Shown: positions 27,203 to 35,732 of the stretch, piece by piece
Numbering within the stretch: position 1 is the first letter of the stretch
Layout: each line of letters opens with the position of its first letter
From: Streptomyces sp. NRRL F-5135
GTDB lineage: Bacteria; Actinomycetota; Actinomycetes; Streptomycetales; Streptomycetaceae
DNA length: 64,000 bases
Assembly (NCBI RefSeq): GCF_000719775.1
Contig: NZ_JOHR01000009.1
Coordinates: 372,001 to 436,000, forward strand
Direction of reading: 5' to 3'
The notes under the pieces: model-generated
Seen by the model: only the letters and a program-made list of their open reading frames with translations
What the model was told of the DNA's origin: nothing
Databases searched by the model: none
Made by a program: the position numbers and the translations under genes

Positions 27203-28894
27203 TCACACGTTCGGGGGCGGCCCCTCGATCGGGCGTCCGAGGCCGGCGTCGTTCCCGTCGGGGGCCGGCCTGCGCTGCCACGGCAACGGGCCGCCGGGCG
27301 GCCGGTATTCGACCCCGAGTGCGTCGAGGCGCCGGTAGTGCTCGGCCATGCGCTGCTCGAAATCGGCGAAGTCCCGCTCGGCCGGGGCCGGCAGGGCGGA
27401 CCAGGCGACCTCGGCGAAGGCGGCCAGACGCGGGAAGACCTGGTAGTCGACGCGGGAACGGTCCTGCATCACCTCGGTCCAGACGTTGGCCTGGGCGCCC
27501 AGGACGTGTGCCGCCTCCGCCTCGGTGAGCTCCGGGGGCACGGGTTCGAAGCGGTAGACGTCCTCCAGCGTGCGGACGTAACCGATGGGCATCGGCTCGC
27601 CGGGGCCGGCCGCCTGCCGGTGGTCCAGGTAAACCTGCTGTTCCGGGCACATGACGACGTCATGTCCCGCCCGTGCGGCGGCGATTCCGCCCGCGTAGCC
27701 GCGCCAGGACGAGACGGCGGCGCCCGGCTCCAGGGCACCGGCCTGCGACCCGGTCCCGTCGCCCGGGCCGCCCTCCAGGATCTCGTCCCAGCCGATCAGC
27801 CGCCGGCCGCGCGCCGCGAGCCAGCGGTCGAAGTGCCGGACGAACCAGTACTGGAGCTCGTCCTCGCCGGACAGGCCCAGCTCCTGGATCCGGGCCTGGG
27901 CGACGGCGGACTCCTTCCACTGGCCCTTCGGGCACTCGTCGCCGCCGATGTGGACGAAAGGGGAAGGGAAGAGTCCGAGGACTTCCTCGAAGACCTCCTC
28001 GTAGAACCGAAGGGTGTTGTCAGTGGGGGCGAGTAGGTTTTCGTTGACGCCCCAGGTGTCCCAGACGGTGAGGGAGGACGTGTCGATGACATCACGGTTG
28101 CCGAGTTCCGGATACGCGGCGATGGCCGCCTGCGAATGCCCCGGGATCTCGATTTCGGGGACGACGGTGATATGCCGCTCGGCGGCGTACGCGACGATCT
28201 CGCGGATGTCGTCCTGGGTGTAGTAACCGCCGTGCGGCTTCTCGTCCCAGAGGTCCGAGGCGCGGTGGCCCCATTTGGTGCGCGGACGCCAGGCGCCGAT
28301 GCCGGTCAGTCCCGGCCGGCTCTTGATCTCGACGCGCCAGCCCTGGTCGTCCGTGAGGTGGAAATGAAGGACGTTCAGCTTGTGGGCGGCGAGCAGGTCC
28401 AGATAGCGCAGGACGCCGTCCTTGGGCATGAAGTGGCGCGCCACGTCGAGCATCATGCCCCGCCAGCCGAAGCGGGGCGCGTCCTCGATGACCCCGGTCG
28501 GTACGGACCAGGCGCGTCCGGGGTCGATCGGGGCCACGCGGTAGGCGTCCGGGCCGAGCATCTGGCGGAAGGTCTGCGCCGCCCAGAAGACGCCGGCCGC
28601 GCTGCCGCCGGCCATCTGGACCGTGTGGTCGTCGACGGTGAGGCGGTAGCCCTCGACGCCCAGTTCACGGGCGACGTCAGGGCTGATGGACAGCGCGATC
28701 AGATTGTCGCCGCCGGCCGCGTCCGGGAAGGAGAGCCCGGTGGCGCCCCCGATGGCGGCGCGGAACCACCGGGCGACGCCTTCCGTTCCGGGGCCCGCCT
28801 CGATGGCCGTATCGCCGTCGATCGGGAAGCCGTCCGCGGCGCGCGGCGCCGGCCAGGTGTGCCGGGGGTCGGGAATCAGGTCCATGAGGTCCAT
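27203..28894 (-). CDS. GH20 beta-N-acetylhexosaminidase
   Basis: GH20 enzymes release terminal GlcNAc/GalNAc, for example from chitobiose, by substrate-assisted catalysis. The protein has 563 residues. A GH20b-type N-terminal domain (about 1-135) precedes the (beta/alpha)8 domain. The catalytic Asp-Glu pair lies in HIGGDECPKGQW (D319/E320). The substrate-binding motifs WRGMMLDVARHFMP, HFHLTDDQGWR and EIEIPGHSQAA are present. No signal peptide is seen, so it is probably cytoplasmic, acting on imported oligosaccharide. The start is ATG 28894; an ATG at 28885 is also possible. It follows an ABC importer on the same strand after 194 bases that contain 18-bp tandem repeats. Confidence 0.92.
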   Translation of the reverse strand: MDLMDLIPDPRHTWPAPRAADGFPIDGDTAIEAGPGTEGVARWFRAAIGGATGLSFPDAAGGDNLIALSISPDVARELGVEGYRLTVDDHTVQMAGGSAAGVFWAAQTFRQMLGPDAYRVAPIDPGRAWSVPTGVIEDAPRFGWRGMMLDVARHFMPKDGVLRYLDLLAAHKLNVLHFHLTDDQGWRVEIKSRPGLTGIGAWRPRTKWGHRASDLWDEKPHGGYYTQDDIREIVAYAAERHITVVPEIEIPGHSQAAIAAYPELGNRDVIDTSSLTVWDTWGVNENLLAPTDNTLRFYEEVFEEVLGLFPSPFVHIGGDECPKGQWKESAVAQARIQELGLSGEDELQYWFVRHFDRWLAARGRRLIGWDEILEGGPGDGTGSQAGALEPGAAVSSWRGYAGGIAAARAGHDVVMCPEQQVYLDHRQAAGPGEPMPIGYVRTLEDVYRFEPVPPELTEAEAAHVLGAQANVWTEVMQDRSRVDYQVFPRLAAFAEVAWSALPAPAERDFADFEQRMAEHYRRLDALGVEYRPPGGPLPWQRRPAPDGNDAGLGRPIEGPPPNV

Positions 28895-29000
28895 CACGTC
28901 CGTTCTTGTCCGTTCTCGTCTCTCGTCCTTGACAGGTCTTTCGTGGAGCGCCGCCGGCGTTCTGCGCCGGACCGCCGGTCCGCCGGTCCGCCGGTCTTTC

Positions 29001-29051
29001 CGGGGCTGTCCCGCCTTCCGGGGCTGTCCCGCCTTCCGGGGCTGTCCCGCC
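29001..29051. repeat. 18-bp tandem repeat upstream of hexosaminidase
   Basis: CGGGGCTGTCCCGCCTTC occurs twice in full and a third time to its 15th base, directly after a shorter CCGCCGGT repeat. Each unit can form a small hairpin. It may attenuate transcription between the permease and the hexosaminidase genes. Confidence 0.8.
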
Positions 29052-29088
29052 CGTCCGTTCGCGGCGTGCGAGGAGACGGTCAGGGCCC

Positions 29089-29940
29089 TCAGTCCTTGAC
29101 GGCGCCGCCCAGCCCGGAGACCAGACGCCGCTGTACGAGCACGAAGAAAACCAGGACCGGAAGGGTCATCACGGTGGACGCGGCCATGATTCCGCCCCAG
29201 TCGTTCTCGTCCGGTTTGAAGAAGACCAGCAGCGCCATGGGAAGCGTCGACTGCGAGGTGTCGCTGATGATGAAGGACTTGGCGAAGAGGAAGTCGTTCC
29301 ACGTAGAGATGAAGGAGAAGACGCTCGTCGCGACGAGTCCCGGAAAGACCAGCGGGAAAAGGATCTGCCACAGGAAGCGCGTCCGGCTCGCCCCGTCGAT
29401 GGCGGCGGCCTCCTGAAGTGCCTCGGGGACGGCCTTGACGAATCCCCGGAGCATCCAGATGGCGAAGGGCAGCGAGAACGCGAGGTGCGGCAGGACGAGC
29501 GAGCCGAGTGTATTGAGCAGCCCGGCGTCCCGCATCAGGAAGAACAGCGGGATCGTCAACGCCTCGACGGGCACCATCTGCGCGATGAGGAACATCACGA
29601 GCAGGGTCGTCCGGAATCGGAAGCGGAAGCGGGTGACGGCCGTCGCCGCGAGAAACGCGATCAGGGCGGAGCCGACGACCACCGCGCCCGCCACGAACAG
29701 GCTGTTGAGGAAGTAGCGTCCGAATTCCTGCTGTTCGAAGACGCGGCGGAAGGAGTCCAGGGACGGGGAGAGGGTCCAGGGCCGGGCCTCGGCCGACTGG
29801 ATCTCGCCCTGGGGCTTGAGGGCGGACAGCACCATCCAGTACAGCGGAAAGGCCACGATCACGGCGATGACCAGGGCGGATGCCTCGGCCAGCAGCCGCC
29901 GTGGGCGGCGGACACCCAGGCGGGACAGGTTCATGCTCAC
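29089..29940 (-). CDS. Carbohydrate ABC permease (MalG/DasC type)
   Basis: The protein has 283 residues and six predicted membrane helices, starting at residue 20 or so (ASALVIAVIVAFPLYWMVLSAL). The EAA loop that docks the ATPase reads EALQEAAAIDGASRTRFLWQ. A GTG at 29940 is taken because GGAGG lies 5 bases upstream and it overlaps the previous stop (GTGA). An ATG at 29934 is the alternative. It forms the importer with the next two upstream genes. No ATPase is encoded nearby. In Streptomyces such systems share the MsiK ATPase (established knowledge). Confidence 0.88.
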   Translation of the reverse strand: MSMNLSRLGVRRPRRLLAEASALVIAVIVAFPLYWMVLSALKPQGEIQSAEARPWTLSPSLDSFRRVFEQQEFGRYFLNSLFVAGAVVVGSALIAFLAATAVTRFRFRFRTTLLVMFLIAQMVPVEALTIPLFFLMRDAGLLNTLGSLVLPHLAFSLPFAIWMLRGFVKAVPEALQEAAAIDGASRTRFLWQILFPLVFPGLVATSVFSFISTWNDFLFAKSFIISDTSQSTLPMALLVFFKPDENDWGGIMAASTVMTLPVLVFFVLVQRRLVSGLGGAVKD

Positions 29941-30983
29941 AGTTCCTCCCCCCGGTGTCGCAGCAGCCGCAGATGGACGAGCGTGATCGAGAGCAGCACC
30001 AGCAGCATGACCACGCCGATCGCCGAGCCCAGGCTGTACTGGGAGGAAGCGAATGCCTTCTGGTAGGCGTAGACATTGAGCACGAGATTCTGCCCGGCGA
30101 TTCCGCCGCCGTTCGTCATGACATAGATCTGAGTGAAGATCTTGAAGTCCCAGATGACCGACTGGATCGTGACGACCAGCAGAATGGGCCGCAGCAGGGG
30201 TGCGGTGACCGACCGCCAGGTCCGCCATGGGGACGCGCCGTCGAGCGCTGCGGCCTCGATCACCTCGCCGGGGATCGCCTTGATGCCCGCGTAGACGGTC
30301 ACCATCACGAACGGGAAGGAACACCAGACGACTTCGAACAGGACGAGCGTGAACGCGCTGTAGCGCCCGTACGTCCAGGAGAAGTCGCCCAGTCCGAGCA
30401 GCCGGTTGACGGGGCCGTGGTCCGGGTCGAAGAGGAACACCCAGACGGTGGACCCGGTGATGGCGGGGGTGGCCCAGGCGCCGAGGGCCGCGAGCATCAA
30501 CGCGAGCCGGGGCACGGCCCGTACGCGCGTCAGCAGCACGGCGAGCGCACAGCCCACGACGAGCGTGGCCACGACGCATGCCGCGGCGAACAGCACGGTC
30601 GCCAGCAGGACCTGCCAGAACTGCTCGTCCCGGAAGAGCGCGGCGTAGTTGCCGAAGCCCTGGAAGCTGGTCGGCCGGCCGCCGCTGACCTGCGCCTGGG
30701 TGTATTCCAGGAACGAGATCAGGCCGAGTTGGTAGACGGGGTAGACCAGCAGCCCGCCGAGCACGACCAGAGCGGGCGCGAGATAGAGCCATGGCGTCCA
30801 CCCGCCCCGCCGCACGCTCCCGGCGGCCCCTCGCCGACGGCCAGGTATGCCCCCGGCCGCCCCTCGCCGACGGCCCGGCACGGCGCCGCCGCCCGGTGCG
30901 GCCCCGGCGCCCTCCAGGGCTCCCGCACCCGTCACGGCGGCCCTCGTACCCGCCGTCGCGCTCACCGCACTCTCCGCGCCCAC
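29937..30983 (-). CDS. Carbohydrate ABC permease (MalF/DasB type)
   Basis: The protein has 348 residues. The first 60 are an Ala/Gly/Arg-rich leader with repeats (VPGRRRGAAGGIPGRRRGAAG), longer than usual, so translation may start further in. Six membrane helices follow, from LYLAPALVVLGGLLVYPVY. The EAA motif reads EVIEAAALDGASPWRTWRSV. The start lies 6 bases after the binding-protein stop and its end overlaps the second permease. Confidence 0.88.
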   Translation of the reverse strand: MGAESAVSATAGTRAAVTGAGALEGAGAAPGGGAVPGRRRGAAGGIPGRRRGAAGSVRRGGWTPWLYLAPALVVLGGLLVYPVYQLGLISFLEYTQAQVSGGRPTSFQGFGNYAALFRDEQFWQVLLATVLFAAACVVATLVVGCALAVLLTRVRAVPRLALMLAALGAWATPAITGSTVWVFLFDPDHGPVNRLLGLGDFSWTYGRYSAFTLVLFEVVWCSFPFVMVTVYAGIKAIPGEVIEAAALDGASPWRTWRSVTAPLLRPILLVVTIQSVIWDFKIFTQIYVMTNGGGIAGQNLVLNVYAYQKAFASSQYSLGSAIGVVMLLVLLSITLVHLRLLRHRGEEL

Positions 30984-30988
30984 CGCCC

Positions 30989-32308
30989 TCAGCCCGCCGC
31001 CGCGAACGCCGCGTCCATCTTCCTCGCCGCGTCGCCCGACGCCGCCGCCACGTCCTTACGGCCGCTCACGATCTCCTGGAACATCGTCGGCAGGACCAGC
31101 GACGCGTCGATCTGTGCCCAGCCGGGCGACGCCGGGACGAACCTGGCCCCGGCCTCCAGCGTCTCGACGAACGGCTTGACGTAGGGCTGTTTCCGCGCCG
31201 CCTCCGCCCGTACGTCCGTGAACGTCGGCAGGAAGCCCATCGTGTCGAAGAGCTTCGCCTGGGTTTCCTTGCCCGCGAAGGACTTCATCAGCTCCACCGC
31301 GAGCGTCCGGTGCGAACTGCTCCTGAGCACACCGATGTTGTTGCCGCCCGCGAAGGCCGGTGCCACCGAGCCCTCGGCGACCCCCGGCAGCGGCACCACC
31401 GCGTAGTCGCCCTTCACCGCGCCCGCCTCGACCGCCGCATGGCTGAAGTCCCCGCCGATCGCCATCGCGGCCTTCCCGGAAGCGAACGCCGTGACCGTCG
31501 CGTTGCCGCCCATGGAGGCGCACTTCGCGGCCGGGCAGTTGTCGTCGCCGAAGAGCGACGCGTACGCCTCGATGCCCTTGCGGGCGGCCGGACTGTCGAC
31601 GGCGGCCCGGTACGTGCCCCCGTCGCGCTCGGCGAGGTCGCCGCCGTGCGCCCAGACGAAGGGCAACGCGCCATAGGTGTAGGCGCCACCGACCGCGAGC
31701 CCGTACAGCCCGGGCTTCGCCCGGTGGATCTTCTTCGCCGCGGCGACCAGCTCGGCCTGGCTCCTGGGGGCCTTGATGCCGAGTTCCCGGAAGACGTCCG
31801 TCCGGTAGTACAGCGCCCGGACGCCGACGAAGAGCGGCGCCCCGTAGACCTTGCCGTCCACCGTGACGGACTGGCGGGCGGTCGCGTCGGTGTCCTTCGT
31901 CTCGCTCCAGGCGTCGAACTCGGCGGTGACGTCGGCGAGTCCGCCGTCCCGTACGTAGCCGGCGGTGTCGGTGTTGCCGTACTCGATCAGGTCCGGGGCG
32001 CTCCCGGGGTCGTTGAAGGCGGCCTTCACCCGCTGGGCGCGGGTCTCCACGGGGATGTACTCGATGTCGACGTCCGTCCCCGCGTGCTTCTCGCGGAAGG
32101 CCGCGACCGCGGCGTCGACGACCTGTTCCTTGGGGCCGTTGCCGACCTCCTGGAAGAGCCAGACGCGCAGCGTCCCGCTCTTGTCGTCCTTCGTCGCGCC
32201 GGTGTCGGAGGTCTGGGGCGCACAGGCGGTGGCGGTGAGGCCCGCGAGCAGCAACAGGGCCGCTGCCGGGCCGCCGAGACGGGCAGAGAGCTTGGGCCGA
32301 AGCTTCAT
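30989..32308 (-). CDS. Sugar-binding lipoprotein of ABC importer
   Basis: This extracellular solute-binding protein (family 1) captures an oligosaccharide for the two permeases. The protein has 439 residues. The signal sequence is AAALLLLAGLTATAC, with Cys as lipidation site. The binding-protein fold shows RVWLFQEVGNGP, FGTDTAGYVRDGG-like and GVRALYYRTDVFRELGIK segments. The GH20 enzyme in the same operon and a dre-like element upstream point to an N-acetylglucosamine oligomer such as chitobiose. By memory this is the SCO2946-type paralogue rather than DasA itself. Start ATG 32308. Confidence 0.88.
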   Translation of the reverse strand: MKLRPKLSARLGGPAAALLLLAGLTATACAPQTSDTGATKDDKSGTLRVWLFQEVGNGPKEQVVDAAVAAFREKHAGTDVDIEYIPVETRAQRVKAAFNDPGSAPDLIEYGNTDTAGYVRDGGLADVTAEFDAWSETKDTDATARQSVTVDGKVYGAPLFVGVRALYYRTDVFRELGIKAPRSQAELVAAAKKIHRAKPGLYGLAVGGAYTYGALPFVWAHGGDLAERDGGTYRAAVDSPAARKGIEAYASLFGDDNCPAAKCASMGGNATVTAFASGKAAMAIGGDFSHAAVEAGAVKGDYAVVPLPGVAEGSVAPAFAGGNNIGVLRSSSHRTLAVELMKSFAGKETQAKLFDTMGFLPTFTDVRAEAARKQPYVKPFVETLEAGARFVPASPGWAQIDASLVLPTMFQEIVSGRKDVAAASGDAARKMDAAFAAAG

Positions 32309-32328
32309 CCTTGTCCCTACGAGTCGGC

Positions 32329-32345
32329 GTTGCGCGATACGCAAC
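32329..32345. promoter_or_regulatory. 17-bp palindrome upstream of the sugar-binding gene
   Basis: GTTGCG-CGATA-CGCAAC is a perfect 6-base dyad, 21 bases upstream of the start codon. It has the form of a LacI- or ROK-family operator and would block transcription or leader elongation. The cognate regulator is not in the window. Confidence 0.5.
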
Positions 32346-32402
32346 GGGCGTTCCGTGCTGCACAACTCGCAGGAGATTAAGCGCGGCCGGAGCCTGCCGA
32401 CA

Positions 32403-32418
32403 AGTGGTCTCGACCAAT
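32403..32418. promoter_or_regulatory. DasR-responsive element (dre) candidate
   Basis: AGTGGTCTCGACCAAT matches the DasR consensus (A-G/C-TGGTCTAGACCA-C/G-T, from memory) at 14 of 16 positions. It lies about 95 bases upstream of the binding-protein start. DasR is the GntR-family GlcNAc-responsive repressor of Streptomyces. This supports amino-sugar control of the operon. Confidence 0.65.
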
Positions 32419-32560
32419 CCGTGACCGCCGGACCGGTCACCGCCCATGACAGACGGCCCCCCGGGGCGCACGGGAATCCGCGCGCCCCGAGGGGCCGTCC
32501 ACCACACGCATACGCGACAACCGCGACATCCACCCCGTCCGCGACGACCGCCGAGCCCGC

Positions 32561-32660
32561 CGGACCGTCACGGGCGACGCGGAACCGTCACAAGCGACGC
32601 GGGCCCGTCACGGGCGACGCGGAACCGTCACAAGCGACGCGGAACCGTCACGGGCGACGT
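32561..32660. repeat. Five 20-bp tandem units
   Basis: The five units of exactly 20 bases follow GGAACCGTCACAAGCGACGC or the variant with ACGGG in place of ACAAG. The two variants alternate for the first four units, giving a 40-bp higher-order period. The array ends 4 bases from the DUF3039 stop codon. Confidence 0.9.
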
Positions 32661-32664
32661 GGCG

Positions 32665-32952
32665 TCACTTCTTGTCCTTGCCGCCCTTGTCCTTGTCCCC
32701 ACCGGGGCCCATGGACTCGTAGATCTCCTTGCACATCGGGCAGACCGGGTACTTCTTGGGGTCGCGCCCCGGTACCCAGACCTTCCCGCACAGTGCCACC
32801 ACGGGAGTGCCGTCGAGGGCACTCGCCATGATCTTGTCCTTCTGGACGTAGTGGGCGAAGCGCTCGTGGTCGCCGTCGCCGTGCGACACCTCCGGTGTCG
32901 GCTCCACGAGGGTGCCCGTACCTGCCCCGCGCTCGGGCTCAAGAGTGCTCAT
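32665..32952 (-). CDS. DUF3039 family protein
   Basis: The protein has 95 residues from the ATG at 32952 (MSTLEPERG). The core (HERFAHYVQKDKIMASAL; VVALCGKVWVPGRDPKKYPVCPMCKEIY) matches the DUF3039 family of actinobacteria. Its three cysteines (CGK, CPMC) suggest a metal-binding knuckle. The C-terminus is Lys/Gly/Asp-rich. The function of the family is unknown. It lies 124 bases downstream of, and in line with, the YqgE gene. Confidence 0.88.
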   Translation of the reverse strand: MSTLEPERGAGTGTLVEPTPEVSHGDGDHERFAHYVQKDKIMASALDGTPVVALCGKVWVPGRDPKKYPVCPMCKEIYESMGPGGDKDKGGKDKK

Positions 32953-33075
32953 AGCTGCCAAGGGTACCTACGCCCGGGCCGTCCCGGCGGCTCCGGGACC
33001 CGCGCCCCGGAGCCGCTTCGTCCGAGGCCCGCCCCGACACGCCCCGCGGCCACGAGGACCCCGCGCGCCGGCCGG

Positions 33076-33636
33076 TCAGTTGAGCGACGGATCGTCCGGG
33101 TATGTGGCCACCATGGCCAGTTTTCCGCGCTGCCTGCGCAGCACCGCCCGCCACAGCCCCTCCGGCCGCGGCGACGACACGTCACCCGGCTCCGACTCGA
33201 CCACGTACCACGCGCCTTCACGCAGCTCGGACTCCAGCTGCCCGGGGCCCCAGCCCGCGTACCCGGCGAAGATCCGCAGCGAGCCCAGGGCCCGCGCGAT
33301 CAGTTCCGGCGGGGTGTCCAGGTCGACCAGGCCGATCGCGCCGTGCACCCGGCGCCAGCCGAGCGGTCCGTCACCGCCCGGGATGACGGCGAGGCCGAGC
33401 GCGGAGTCCAGCGAGACCGGGCCGCCCTGGAAGACCACCCCGGGCTCCCCGGCCAACTCCCCCCAGGGCTCCAGGATCTCGCCGACGCCCACCGGGGTGG
33501 GCCGGTTCAGGACCACGCCGAGCGACCCCTCGCCGTCGTGATCGAGCAGAAGGACCACCGCGCGCGCGAAATTGGGGTCGGCGAGAGCGGGGGTCGCGAC
33601 GAGCAGCCGCCCTGTGAGCGAGGACACCTCGGTCAT
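33076..33636 (-). CDS. YqgE/AlgH family protein
   Basis: The protein has 186 residues from ATG 33636 (MTEVSSLTGRLL); an ATG three codons upstream is equally placed. The whole length matches the YqgE/AlgH (UPF0301) family: LLVATPALADPNFARAVVLLL at the N-terminus and VLNRPTPVGVGE and IFAGYAGWGPGQLESEL later. The molecular role of the family is not established. It is divergent from murA. Confidence 0.9.
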   Translation of the reverse strand: MTEVSSLTGRLLVATPALADPNFARAVVLLLDHDGEGSLGVVLNRPTPVGVGEILEPWGELAGEPGVVFQGGPVSLDSALGLAVIPGGDGPLGWRRVHGAIGLVDLDTPPELIARALGSLRIFAGYAGWGPGQLESELREGAWYVVESEPGDVSSPRPEGLWRAVLRRQRGKLAMVATYPDDPSLN

Positions 33637-33899
33637 GCGAGACATGATCCCGCATATTCGTCCGCCGCGGGACACGCCCGCCGCACTCGGCGGGAACGCA
33701 GCTCAGCGCGGCCCCGGAACGACGACCGCGCCGGGCCCCCGCCCACCGGACACGTCACCGTGAGCGACCGAGCGGGAACGCTCCGCCGCCGCGCGAGAAC
33801 CATCACCGTTCCACCCCTCCCGGGCCCTACGGGGCAGGGGCCCCGGCCCCTTACCCTTTTCCTTGGCCACCTGCCCGCCCACTCCGGAACGCGAGATTC

Positions 33900-35240
33900 A
33901 TGACCGGCACAGACGATGTAATGCTTGTCCACGGCGGAACCCCGCTGGAGGGCGAGATCCGCGTCCGCGGTGCGAAGAACCTGGTGCCGAAGGCCATGGT
34001 CGCCGCGCTCCTCGGCAGCGGCCCCAGCCGGCTGCGCAACGTGCCCGACATCCGTGACGTACGGGTCGTCCGGGGACTGCTCCAGCTGCACGGCGTGACC
34101 GTACGCCCCGGTGACGAGCCGGGCGAGCTGGTCCTCGACCCGACGCACGTCGAGAGCGCCAACGTCGCCGACATCGACGCGCACGCGGGCTCGTCGCGCA
34201 TTCCGATCCTCTTCTGCGGTCCGCTGCTGCACCGGCTCGGCCACGCCTTCATCCCCGGCCTCGGCGGCTGCGACATCGGCGGCCGGCCGATCGACTTCCA
34301 CTTCGACGTGTTGCGGCAGTTCGGCGCGACGATCGAGAAGCGGGCGGACGGCCAGTACCTGGAAGCCCCGCGCGGGCTGCGCGGCACCAAGATCCGGCTG
34401 CCGTACCCGTCCGTCGGCTCGACGGAGCAGGTGCTGCTGACGGCCGTGCTGGCCGACGGTGTCACCGAGTTGTCGAACGCGGCGGTGGAGCCGGAGATCG
34501 AGGACCTGATCTGCGTGCTCCAGAAGATGGGCGCGATCATCTCCATGGACACCGACCGGACCATCCGGATCACCGGTGTCGACCGGCTCGACGGCTACAC
34601 GCACCGGGCCCTGCCGGACCGGCTGGAGGCGGCGTCCTGGGCGTCGGCCGCGCTGGCCACCGAGGGCAACATCTACGTGCGCGCCGCGCAGCAGCGCTCG
34701 ATGATGACGTTCCTCAACACCTACCGCAAGGTCGGCGGCGCCTTCGAGATCGACGACGAGGGCATCCGCTTCTGGCACCCGGGCGGCTCGCTCAACGCCA
34801 TCGCGCTGGAGACGGACGTGCACCCCGGCTTCCAGACCGACTGGCAGCAGCCGCTGGTGGTGGCCCTGACGCAGGCGTCCGGCCTGTCCATCGTGCACGA
34901 GACGGTGTACGAGTCGAGGCTCGGCTTCACGTCCGCGCTCAACCAGATGGGCGCGCACATCCAGCTCTACCGGGAGTGCCTCGGCGGCTCCGACTGCCGC
35001 TTCGGGCAGCGCAACTTCCTGCACTCGGCGGTCGTCTCGGGCCCCACCCGCCTCCAGGGCTCCGATCTGGTCATCCCCGACCTGCGGGGCGGTTTCTCGT
35101 ACCTGATCGCGGCGCTGGCGGCGCAGGGCACCTCCCGGGTGCACGGAATCGACCTGATCAACCGCGGCTACGAGAACTTCATGGAGAAGCTCGTGGAGCT
35201 GGGCGCGAAGGTCGAGCTGCCGGGCGGCACACCGCTGTGA
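33900..35240 (+). CDS. murA: UDP-N-acetylglucosamine 1-carboxyvinyltransferase
   Basis: MurA transfers enolpyruvate from PEP to UDP-GlcNAc, the first committed step of peptidoglycan synthesis. It is cytoplasmic. The protein has 446 residues, slightly above the usual 420. The conserved Lys-Asn pair is at K26/N27 (RGAKNLVPKAM). The flexible-loop cysteine is C124 in GLGGCDIGGRP, which is the fosfomycin target in the family. A perfect palindromic terminator follows 10 bases after the stop. Streptomyces often has two murA genes. The position next to hup fits the SCO2949-type copy (from memory). Confidence 0.95.
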   Translation: MTGTDDVMLVHGGTPLEGEIRVRGAKNLVPKAMVAALLGSGPSRLRNVPDIRDVRVVRGLLQLHGVTVRPGDEPGELVLDPTHVESANVADIDAHAGSSRIPILFCGPLLHRLGHAFIPGLGGCDIGGRPIDFHFDVLRQFGATIEKRADGQYLEAPRGLRGTKIRLPYPSVGSTEQVLLTAVLADGVTELSNAAVEPEIEDLICVLQKMGAIISMDTDRTIRITGVDRLDGYTHRALPDRLEAASWASAALATEGNIYVRAAQQRSMMTFLNTYRKVGGAFEIDDEGIRFWHPGGSLNAIALETDVHPGFQTDWQQPLVVALTQASGLSIVHETVYESRLGFTSALNQMGAHIQLYRECLGGSDCRFGQRNFLHSAVVSGPTRLQGSDLVIPDLRGGFSYLIAALAAQGTSRVHGIDLINRGYENFMEKLVELGAKVELPGGTPL

Positions 35241-35249
35241 CCCTGTAGT

Positions 35250-35285
35250 GCCGTGGGGCTCCGGCGCGCGCCGGAGCCCCACGGC
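35250..35285. terminator. Perfect 36-bp palindrome after murA
   Basis: GCCGTGGGGCTCCGGCGC is followed immediately by its exact reverse complement, with no loop bases beyond the centre. It lies between the convergent murA and hup genes, so it can terminate transcription from both sides. Confidence 0.85.
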
Positions 35286-35407
35286 GTACGTGTACGCGTA
35301 CGTGCGGGTGACGGTGTACGCGGACGCGCCCCCGGGCGCGACGGACGCGACAGACACGACGGACGCGCGACAGACGCGACGGACACACCGACACCGGCAC
35401 ACACCAA

Positions 35408-35436
35408 GGGCGGCCACCCGATCCGGGTGGCCGCCC
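35408..35436 (-). terminator. Hairpin terminator of hup
   Basis: GGGCGGCCACCCG and CGGGTGGCCGCCC pair perfectly over 13 bases around an ATC loop, 15 bases beyond the hup stop on the minus strand. Confidence 0.85.
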
Positions 35437-35450
35437 CTGTACGTGGTGTC

Positions 35451-35732
35451 TTACTTGCCCTTGGCAGCTTCCTTGAGCTTGGAGCCCGCGGAGACCTTCA
35501 CGCTGTAGCCGGCCGGGATCTGGATGGGGTCGCCGGTCTGCGGGTTACGAGCGGTGCGAGCGGCACGGTGGGTGCGCTCGAAGGTCAGGAAGCCGGGGAT
35601 GGTGACCTTCTCGTCGCCCTTCGCGACGATCTCGCCGACGGTCTCGGCGAGCGCGGCCAGCACGGCGTCGGCGTCCTTGCGGGTCACCTCGGCGCGGTCG
35701 GCCAGGGCGGCCACCAGCTCACTGCGGTTCAT
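35451..35732 (-). CDS. hup: HU-family nucleoid DNA-binding protein
   Basis: HU bends and compacts DNA as a dimer. The protein has 93 residues, typical of the short (HupA-type) form without the Lys/Ala-rich tail. The family pattern is intact: MNRSELVAALADRAEVTRKDA, then VTIPGFLTFERTHRAARTARNPQTG and the DNA-binding arm with IQIPAGYSVKV. The start ATG 35732 matches the family N-terminus. It has its own terminator at 35408-35436 and a long upstream region. Confidence 0.95.
   Translation of the reverse strand: MNRSELVAALADRAEVTRKDADAVLAALAETVGEIVAKGDEKVTIPGFLTFERTHRAARTARNPQTGDPIQIPAGYSVKVSAGSKLKEAAKGK

Larger units (their letters stand above)
32309..32664. other. Regulatory and repeat-bearing intergenic region
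   Basis: This is 356 bases upstream of the importer operon. It contains the GTTGCG palindrome at 32329-32345, the dre-like element at 32403-32418, and five 20-bp tandem units at 32561-32660 abutting the DUF3039 stop. No gene is supported. Confidence 0.6.

Noticed and set aside
27203..32308. Assignment as the true dasABC-dasD locus
   Set aside because: Gene content and the dre-like site fit, but no dasR-like gene adjoins it, and the place next to DUF3039/YqgE/murA matches the separate SCO2943-2946 paralogue as I remember it. Symbols were withheld.
32561..32660. Possible CRISPR-like array
   Set aside because: The units are contiguous 20-mers with no unique spacers, so it is a simple tandem repeat.
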